From Halolamina salifodinae (GTDB lineage Archaea; Halobacteriota; Halobacteria; Halobacteriales; Haloferacaceae): a stretch of DNA of 64,000 nt. A program made the translations under genes and the position numbers. Shown here in pieces: positions 58,712 to 64,000 of this stretch; within the stretch, counting starts at the first letter, position 1, and each line of letters starts with the position of its first letter. The stretch lies in assembly GCF_017874235.1 (NCBI RefSeq), contig NZ_JAGGLC010000004.1:1-64000 (forward strand), written 5' to 3'. Below the pieces are notes generated by a model that saw only the letters and a program-made list of their open reading frames with translations, was not told the DNA's origin and did not search any database.

Positions 58712-61084
58712 CGGGGCGTCGACGGTTTCGACGCCGGTGATCTCGAAGCGCGCGCCACCAGCCTCGCTTTCGGTGATCTCGATCTCCCAGTCGTGGGCAT
58801 CGACTGCCTGTTCGATGATGCTCAGGCCGAAACCGGTGCCGTCCGTCGACGTGGAGTAGCCCGCCTCGAACACCGATTCGCGCTCGTCGTCGGGGATCCC
58901 GGAGCCGTCGTCGGCGACGTAGAACCCATCGGGGAGGTCCCCGACCCTGACTGTCACGTCGGCAGCACCGTGTTCGACCGAGTTCCGCGTCAGGTTCTCG
59001 AACAGTTGGCGGAGGTGGCTCTCGTCGGCCCGGATCGTCAGGTCGGTCGTCGTTCGGAGTGTCGCGTCTTCAGTGTCGACGTTGCGCCAGCACTCCGTCG
59101 CGAGCGTCGCCACCTCGACCGGGCCGACCTCCGTCGCAGTGTCGCCCTCGCGGGCCAGTGTTAGCAGATCCGTTATCAGCGCGTCCATGCGCTCGTGGGC
59201 ACGGCCGATGGCGTCGAGATGTTCGCTGTCACACTCCTCTCGGAGCAGTGCCAGCCGCCCATCGGCGACGTTGAGGGGGTTCCGCAGGTCGTGGGAGACG
59301 ATGTTGGTGAACTGCTCGAGGCGCTCGTTCTGTCGTTCGAGCGTGTGCTCGCGCTTCTGGAGGTTCGTCTCCCGCTGGACTCGCTCGAGCGCGGTAGTCA
59401 GCGAGGTCGCCACGAGTTCGACGTAGGTCTTGTCCGAGGGGTCGAAGGCGTTGGGCTGGTTCGCCGTGACGATGAACACGCCGTACTCGCCGAGGGGGTG
59501 GATGATCGCACTCCGGGCCGGCGAGCGCTCGGTGAGGCCCTCGCGCTCCCGCACGTCGTCGATGACGACGACCTCGCCCGTCTCGAACGCCTCCCAGACG
59601 AGCCTCGATATCGGGTTGTCGTCGTCCCGGCGGTAGGTCGGCGGCTCGAACGCCTCGCGGTACGTGTCCACCACCGCGGTCGGGGGGAGCGCGCCGCCGT
59701 CCTCCGAGACGAGGTGGACGCCGCCGGAGGGTGAGTTGAGGATGTCGTGGGCCGCCTCGACGGCGGCCTTCGCCGTGTCCTCCTTCGTTGCGGTGTGCAT
59801 CAACCGCTGGGTGCGCTCCTGGAGTTCGGTGAGGCGGCGTTCGCGCTCGATCTGATCGAGCGCGCTCGTGGCGTGGGCGGCCAGCGTCTGCATCAGCGAG
59901 ACGTCCGTCTCGTCGAAGGTGCCGGTTTCCGGCGATCCGACGTGGAGCACGCCGTGGCCGGTCAGCGGGAGGATCAGTTCGCTGCGGGCGTTGGTCTCGT
60001 CGTTGAGTCGGCCTGGCTGGGTCGACACGTCGTCGAAATGCCGTGGCTCGCCGGTTTCGAACACCTGCCAGGCGAACCCCTCCCCGCGTTCGAACGTCGG
60101 GATCTCGCCGACGAACTCGGTCGCCCGGTCGGTCGCGGCGACCGGATACAGCGAGTCGTCGTCCTCGTCGTAGAGATGGACGGAGTTGATCGGCATGTCG
60201 AGGATGTCCCGGCCCGCGTCGACGACGGTCTCCGCGACGGCCTCGTGGGATTCGCTGTGCCAGATCTCCCGGGCGGTCTCGTGGAGCGCCTGGATCGCGC
60301 GCTCGCGTCGCGTGCGTTCGGTGATATCCCGAATGATGCCGACGATCCGCGTGACGGTGCCGTCGTCGAGGATCGGCTTGGCCTCGGCGTGAACCAGTCG
60401 CACGTCGCCGTCGCCGGCGACGATTCGGAACCCGATCTCCTCGGGCGTGCCCGCCGAGACAGCCCTCATCGTCCGGCGGACGGTCGACCGGTCCTCCGGG
60501 TGGACGTGCTGGAGAAACGCACAGGAGTCTCCCTCCAGCTCGGCGATAGAGCCGCCGAAGACCTCCTGATAGGCGGAGTTGATGAACAGGGTCTCCTCCC
60601 AGTCGGCGTCGAACATGAACAGGACGTCGTCGCTCTTCTCGGCGAGCTGGTGGAGCTTCCGTTCGGTGGCCTCGGCGACCTGCTCGGCGCGGTACTGGTC
60701 GACGGCAGTGGCGATTCGGTTGGCCAGCACGGTGTACTGGCTGGTGCCGGCCTGCTTCTGGAGATAGTCGGTGACGCCCGCAGAGATCGCCTCGCTGGCG
60801 ACCTCCTCGCTGCCTTTCCCGGTGTAGAGGATGAAGGGGAGATCCGGATGGTCCTCGCGGACGGATCGGAGGAACTGGAGGCCGTTCTCGTCGGGTATCT
60901 CGTAGTCACAGACGATGCAGTCGACCGCGTCGCCGTCGAGTCGCTCCCGCGCGTCGCGCACGCTCTCGGCCGTGTGGACTGCGAACCGCTCGTGCTCGGC
61001 TTCGAGAACCGTCGCCGCAAGCTCCGCGAACGCCGGATCGTCGTCGACGTGGAGGATAGAGATCGTGTCAGACGAAACGGTCAT
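58700..61084 (-). CDS. Multi-sensor histidine kinase with receiver domain
   Basis: 794 residues. Order: receiver (1-125; Asp in [13 protein letters not shown], Lys region YLQKQAG), PAS with PAC (about 145-260), two GAF-like domains (about 275-420 and 430-590), HisKA ([16 protein letters not shown] with phospho-His about 610) and an ATPase domain ([42 protein letters not shown]). No transmembrane segment, so the sensors are cytoplasmic. No dedicated response regulator is adjacent. The TATA box is 26-34 bases upstream. Confidence 0.95.
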   Translation of the reverse strand: MTVSSDTISILHVDDDPAFAELAATVLEAEHERFAVHTAESVRDARERLDGDAVDCIVCDYEIPDENGLQFLRSVREDHPDLPFILYTGKGSEEVASEAISAGVTDYLQKQAGTSQYTVLANRIATAVDQYRAEQVAEATERKLHQLAEKSDDVLFMFDADWEETLFINSAYQEVFGGSIAELEGDSCAFLQHVHPEDRSTVRRTMRAVSAGTPEEIGFRIVAGDGDVRLVHAEAKPILDDGTVTRIVGIIRDITERTRRERAIQALHETAREIWHSESHEAVAETVVDAGRDILDMPINSVHLYDEDDDSLYPVAATDRATEFVGEIPTFERGEGFAWQVFETGEPRHFDDVSTQPGRLNDETNARSELILPLTGHGVLHVGSPETGTFDETDVSLMQTLAAHATSALDQIERERRLTELQERTQRLMHTATKEDTAKAAVEAAHDILNSPSGGVHLVSEDGGALPPTAVVDTYREAFEPPTYRRDDDNPISRLVWEAFETGEVVVIDDVREREGLTERSPARSAIIHPLGEYGVFIVTANQPNAFDPSDKTYVELVATSLTTALERVQRETNLQKREHTLERQNERLEQFTNIVSHDLRNPLNVADGRLALLREECDSEHLDAIGRAHERMDALITDLLTLAREGDTATEVGPVEVATLATECWRNVDTEDATLRTTTDLTIRADESHLRQLFENLTRNSVEHGAADVTVRVGDLPDGFYVADDGSGIPDDERESVFEAGYSTSTDGTGFGLSIIEQAVDAHDWEIEITESEAGGARFEITGVETVDAPLQD

Positions 61085-61109
61085 CTATACAGCCTGATAG
61101 GTCGTCCGG

Positions 61110-61118
61110 GTATAAGTA
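61110..61118 (-). promoter_or_regulatory. TATA box for histidine kinase
   Basis: ACTTATACC on the minus strand is centred about 30 bases before ATG 61084. Confidence 0.55.
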
Positions 61119-61151
61119 AATGGGGCTCGGTTACGGGTGCCGTTCCAGCGA

Positions 61152-61841
61152 TCAATAGCGGATCGGGTACTCCCGTATCGACTCGGGGACGGCGTCACCC
61201 CAGAACTTCTCCATCTCGTCGTCGTCCATCTCGCGCTCGGTCTCGAGCGCCGACTCGTAGGCCGCCCGGAGGTCAGCGATTGGCTGGCCGGGGCTGTCGA
61301 CCCGGAGGTTGTGGTAGAGCTTCGAGGGGTCGGCCTGGACCAACACCGCGGCGCTGAGGTTGTCCCCGCGCGTGTCGCCGCCGGCGTCCTCGCTGGCCTC
61401 CAGCGCGGTCAGCAGGCGGTCGGTGAAGCGGCCAGTGGCCTGCTCGAACGCCGACTGGGTCGCCTCGGTCACGTCCGGGCTGGCGAGGAGGTCCCCCGCG
61501 ACGGTGTAGTTCTCGCCGACGACGTGGCCGGCGTGCTCGACGCATTTCTCGCCGGTGTGGGCGTAGATGGTGCCGTCGGCGTCGATCCCGTGGAGTTGGA
61601 CGCCTTGGGCACCCGGCCGGTCGTCGATCAGCGTCTGGGCCGCGGCCGGGAGCGAGAGCCCCTGATCGAGCAGCGAGAGGATCGGCTCGCCGTAGTCGGC
61701 GCCGGCGTCCCACGACTGCGTGGCGACGGCGCCGTCGGCGCTGACCCACGGGCAGACGGCGCCCACCGCCGGGAACGCCGAGGCCACCGCGACGCCGTAC
61801 TGGTCGGTGTCGGGATCGCGGGCCGCGATGGAGATCGTCAC
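61152..61841 (-). CDS. DUF1028 (Ntn-hydrolase-like) protein
   Basis: 229 residues starting at GTG 61841 (TISIAARDPDTDQYGVAVASAFPAVGAVCPWVSADGAVATQSWDAG). The family keeps an Ntn-hydrolase-type fold and is often near amidases and peptidases. Catalysis is unproven. The GTG start is preferred because the motif TISIAARD begins the domain. Confidence 0.88.
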   Translation of the reverse strand: MTISIAARDPDTDQYGVAVASAFPAVGAVCPWVSADGAVATQSWDAGADYGEPILSLLDQGLSLPAAAQTLIDDRPGAQGVQLHGIDADGTIYAHTGEKCVEHAGHVVGENYTVAGDLLASPDVTEATQSAFEQATGRFTDRLLTALEASEDAGGDTRGDNLSAAVLVQADPSKLYHNLRVDSPGQPIADLRAAYESALETEREMDDDEMEKFWGDAVPESIREYPIRY

Positions 61842-61925
61842 GGTCGCCCCCCTCCGACCGTGGCACTGTTGAACACACCGAACGTGGGGTGGTTTTAGGC
61901 TTGAACGTTCCGGCCGTGACAGAAC

Positions 61926-61931
61926 GCTTTT
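61926..61931 (+). promoter_or_regulatory. TATA box for small protein 61958
   Basis: GCTTTT is centred about 29 bases before ATG 61958. Confidence 0.5.
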
Positions 61932-61957
61932 GCGCGACGGCGCCGCCATCGCTCACT

Positions 61958-62272
61958 ATGTATCTCTCACATCCGGTGCGACGGATGCGGCGCGACCCCG
62001 GCCCGGAGACGGCTGGACTTGTCGTGGAACTCGACCCCGACGCCGACCCGGCGGCGCTCCAGGAGGCCGTCGACGACGCCGGCGGCGAGGTAGCCGCGGA
62101 GTTGCAGTTCGACTGCTGGCTGATTCGCGTACCCGAGGCGGCCCTCGACGACCTCTGTTCGCTCCCGGGGGTCGTGCGCATCGAAACCGAAGCGACGCTG
62201 GACCGTAGCGTCGACGAAACACTCGGCGACATCGACGACGAGGGTGATGCGACCCCTAATGGTGGCAACTGA
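61958..62272 (+). CDS. Small protein, ferredoxin-like/I9-like pattern
   Basis: 104 residues. AGLVVELDPDADPAALQEAVDDAGGEVAAELQFDCWLIRVPEAALDDLCSLPGVVRIETEAT has the beta-alpha-beta-beta-alpha-beta rhythm of subtilisin-propeptide (I9)-like or ACT-like small domains. I cannot pick between them. It is leaderless, with a TATA box 29 bases upstream. Confidence 0.7.
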   Translation: MYLSHPVRRMRRDPGPETAGLVVELDPDADPAALQEAVDDAGGEVAAELQFDCWLIRVPEAALDDLCSLPGVVRIETEATLDRSVDETLGDIDDEGDATPNGGN

Positions 62273-62362
62273 CGGCGGGGCCGAGGGCTTTCAGGAGTCG
62301 TCGCCGACGCTGGGTATTCGGCGTCGCCGCAAGCGATGACGGCCGCTCGTGAACCGCCTCGG

Positions 62363-62401
62363 GGTCAAGTGGTTCGAGACGCTTCGCGTCTCGTCTTGAC
62401 C
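62363..62401. repeat. Two-stem cruciform adjoining IS right end
   Basis: Outer stem GGTCAAG/CTTGACC (62363-62369 and 62395-62401) and inner stem CGAGACGC/GCGTCTCG with loop TTC (62375-62382 and 62386-62393). It directly abuts the IS200/IS605 right end. Confidence 0.8.
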
Positions 62402-62600
62402 TCCTCCCGCGCCTAAAGTCGCGGGAATCCCACCATGGGATTTCAGGCCGAGCACGGCCCTAAGGTTTCAAGACGCATACGTTCCAAGCGTCTCTTGCTG
62501 GGTGTCAGCATCGGCTTGGCTGTCTTGTGGGACGGTCAAACGTCCCCCTTCCTCAGCCGAGTCATCGCCACTCGTGTGTTCTCTTGAATGGCTCTCTCCG
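62400..62600 (-). ncRNA. Predicted TnpB omega RNA (scaffold region)
   Basis: TnpB guide RNAs come from the 3' end of tnpB and the right-end hairpins, with the guide read from flanking DNA. Here the scaffold should lie within about 62400-62600 and the guide in the bases below 62400, which contain the cruciform. The boundaries are inferred, and no transcript data are available. Confidence 0.35.
62406..62442 (-). repeat. IS200/IS605 right-end double hairpin (intact element)
   Basis: CCCGCG/CGCGGG (62406-62411 and 62420-62425) and AATCCCA/TGGGATT with loop CCA (62426-62442). Positioned 26 bases past the tnpB stop, in the same arrangement as at 164-201. Confidence 0.8.
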
Positions 62601-63703
62601 CCGAGGTAGCGGTCTGCAATATTGAGCGCGGCGTTAACGTCTGCTTGGAACTCCGAAACCCAACACTCCGAGTTGGAACACTTGAACGTCGCCTGCTTCG
62701 GACGGTAGCCCTGTTTACCGCAACAGTGGCACGTCTTCGAGGTGTACGCGGGATTTACCGTCTCCACACGAATCCCTTTCGCAGCCGCTTTGTAGCGAAT
62801 CTGAGCGTGCATCTTCGCAAATCCCCATCCGTGGAGTCGCCGGTTCATGAACGCGCCGTAGTCCATGTTCTCACGGATGTGCGACAAGTCTTCCAGAACC
62901 AGCACGGGGCTCTCGAATTGGTCGGCGTAGGTGACGGCCTCCGACGTGACCGTGTGGAGGATGTGGTCGATATGTCGCCACAACTCGTCACCGTAGATTT
63001 CAGCGATACGTTCGCTTCCACGTTTCTGAAGGCGTCGAGTCGCCGTGAAGTACGTCTCACGGAGTTGTCGAACCGTCTTGCCTTCGTCGTTCCAGAGGTT
63101 GGGAGCAGTCGGGGAGCCACGCTCGTCACGGTGACACACCGTTAACAAAGAGGCTTCCCCGATGTCTACCCCAATCGGCGTCTCCGCCGAACTGGTTTCT
63201 CGTTCCTCCACGTCCCGCGTAGCGACGATGTGGAAGTACCACTCACCGCCACGGTCGAACAGACGACACTCACCAATCGTCGCGTCTCCTGCGTGCAACG
63301 CTTCCAACCACTCCCGCTGTTCGGGGTTCGGTTGTGCGGGCAACCAGAGGTGGTAGTCGTCGTGGTGCGGGATTTTGACGTACCACTCGATGGCGTTCTG
63401 TGGCTTGTGGTCGAGCTTCGGCCCTTCGTTCGTGAACCGTACAGGGTGGTCGTCGTGAATCTCTTTCGCGTCGTAGCTTCCGCCACACAGTTGCGGGACG
63501 TACTTCTTGAGCGCGTTCTTCGCGTAGCCGCTCAGGTCGTAGTTGACCACCACGTCGTTGGCCGCCGACTGCGTGGTACAGTTGGCGGTGAACGCCGCTT
63601 CGAGCGCGTCTTGGTACGCCTGTTTCGTCTTGCAGAGTTTCCGATGCTTGTGTGCATTCGGTTCCACAAGCTTCAGTTCCAACGTCTCGGTGAGTTCGGT
63701 CAC
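62468..63703 (-). CDS. tnpB: TnpB RNA-guided endonuclease (IS605 OrfB)
   Basis: 411 residues. RuvC residues are intact: D180 (GVDIGE), E271 (VLEDLSHIRENMD) and D355 (EFQADVNAALNIA). A zinc ribbon has C325/C328 (CHCC) and C342/C347. The start is GTG 63703, whose G-T-G overlaps the tnpA stop (GTGA). TnpB cleaves DNA adjacent to a target motif using an omega RNA and promotes element persistence. Compared with the remnants at 1 and 52006, this copy looks functional. Confidence 0.93.
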   Translation of the reverse strand: MTELTETLELKLVEPNAHKHRKLCKTKQAYQDALEAAFTANCTTQSAANDVVVNYDLSGYAKNALKKYVPQLCGGSYDAKEIHDDHPVRFTNEGPKLDHKPQNAIEWYVKIPHHDDYHLWLPAQPNPEQREWLEALHAGDATIGECRLFDRGGEWYFHIVATRDVEERETSSAETPIGVDIGEASLLTVCHRDERGSPTAPNLWNDEGKTVRQLRETYFTATRRLQKRGSERIAEIYGDELWRHIDHILHTVTSEAVTYADQFESPVLVLEDLSHIRENMDYGAFMNRRLHGWGFAKMHAQIRYKAAAKGIRVETVNPAYTSKTCHCCGKQGYRPKQATFKCSNSECWVSEFQADVNAALNIADRYLGGESHSREHTSGDDSAEEGGRLTVPQDSQADADTQQETLGTYAS

Positions 63704-64000
63704 TGTTCGTCCTCCTCGTGACGCTGGATGTACTTCTCGACAGTCTCGCTCGAAACGTGTCCTGCTGTTCCTGCGTAGTAGCCGCGTGCCCACTTGATTT
63801 TCTCGCCATCGTGGTCGGCGTAGCGGTGATTGTATTTCCGCGAACTGATGCCTTTGAACCAGTTGGCGAGAAGTGACGGGGCGTGTTTCGGCGGGCTACT
63901 GACGAACAGGTGGATGTGGTCGGGCTGAACGGTGAGGTCGATAATTTCCAAGCCCTTGTCGTCGGCGATTTCGTGGAGGATGGTTCGCACACGGTCGGCG
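63700..64000 (-). CDS. tnpA: TnpA (Y1 transposase), N-terminus beyond window
   Basis: The frame is open at base 64000 and codes for at least 99 residues. It holds the HUH motif in VQPDHIHLFVSS and the catalytic Tyr near VEKYIQRHEE, with WARGYYAGTAGHVSSETVE between. The HUH/Y1 family cuts single-stranded DNA at hairpin ends. Only the N-terminal part (about 40 residues) is outside the window. Confidence 0.93.
   Translation of the reverse strand, partial: ADRVRTILHEIADDKGLEIIDLTVQPDHIHLFVSSPPKHAPSLLANWFKGISSRKYNHRYADHDGEKIKWARGYYAGTAGHVSSETVEKYIQRHEEDEQ

Larger units (their letters stand above)
62400..64000 (-). mobile_element. IS200/IS605-family element, complete right side, truncated by window end
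   Basis: The element holds tnpB in full and the start-less remaining part of tnpA, in the same direction with a small overlap, plus right-end hairpins. This is the classical IS605 layout. The left end lies beyond base 64000, so its total length cannot be given. Confidence 0.85.

Noticed and set aside
59747-61357. Long plus-strand reading frame opposite the histidine kinase (536 codons)
   Set aside because: Same reason: it shadows a complete multi-domain kinase and has a Val/Gly/Arg-rich composition typical of antisense frames.

Overview
The window comes from a halophilic archaeon of the class Halobacteria. The evidence is the strongly acidic proteome, GC-rich codon use, mostly leaderless genes with archaeal TATA boxes centred about 27 bases before the start codon, and archaea-only or haloarchaea-typical genes: TFE, RNA polymerase subunit L, RNase P component 4, Nop5/fibrillarin, aTrm56, the archaeal GHMP-type shikimate and pantoate kinases, a HalX response regulator, a Bat-type HTH regulator, and several haloarchaeal DUF families. 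I cannot name the genus from this sequence alone.

Layout. 1-0.2 kb: the 3' end of an IS200/IS605-type tnpB with its right-end hairpins. 0.27-6.1 kb: acyl-CoA dehydrogenase, MscS channel, YhbY and RNase P component 4, two GT4 glycosyltransferases (the first preceded by a 34-bp tandem repeat), and two small conserved proteins. 6.2-10.6 kb: an M20 amidohydrolase, a DAO-type oxidoreductase and an ornithine-cyclodeaminase-family enzyme, which together look like an amino-acid catabolic group, then a HalX regulator. 10.7-25.8 kb: guaB, membrane proteins, glycerate kinase, TraB plus site-2 protease, purM, HTH-CBS regulator, GtrA plus a sulfatase-fold enzyme, and an ACR3-like transporter.

25.88-28.74 kb is a compact AT-richer island. 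It carries a PIN toxin/antitoxin pair and an HTH regulator with a metallo-beta-lactamase-fold enzyme, delimited by three copies of the 3' coding end of the adjacent chorismate mutase gene. Copies A and B share 26 identical bases. Copy C, the live gene end, encodes the same last residues with almost entirely different synonymous codons. This looks like tandem site-specific integration into a protein-coding gene 3' end and is the most unusual structure I found.

28.7-50 kb is mostly core chromosome: chorismate mutase/shikimate kinase, pantoate kinase, rpoL, hisF, tfe with DUF2110 and aTrm56, purA, a coiled-coil protein, a CoA ligase-type protein, a K+ channel with two RCK modules, an MFS permease and CDGSH and AhpD-like proteins. 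50.1-56.3 kb is a second accessory stretch: an orphan SAP plus PD-(D/E)xK nuclease, a tnpB remnant, a copper P-type ATPase with a SafE-like membrane protein, and an AT-rich leader that runs into the first 85 codons of nop5, where composition switches abruptly to host-like. 56.9-62.3 kb: fibrillarin, a gamma-glutamylcysteine-ligase family gene, a multi-sensor histidine kinase, a DUF1028 protein and a small protein. 62.4 kb to the end is an apparently intact IS200/IS605 element (tnpA running off the window, tnpB complete).
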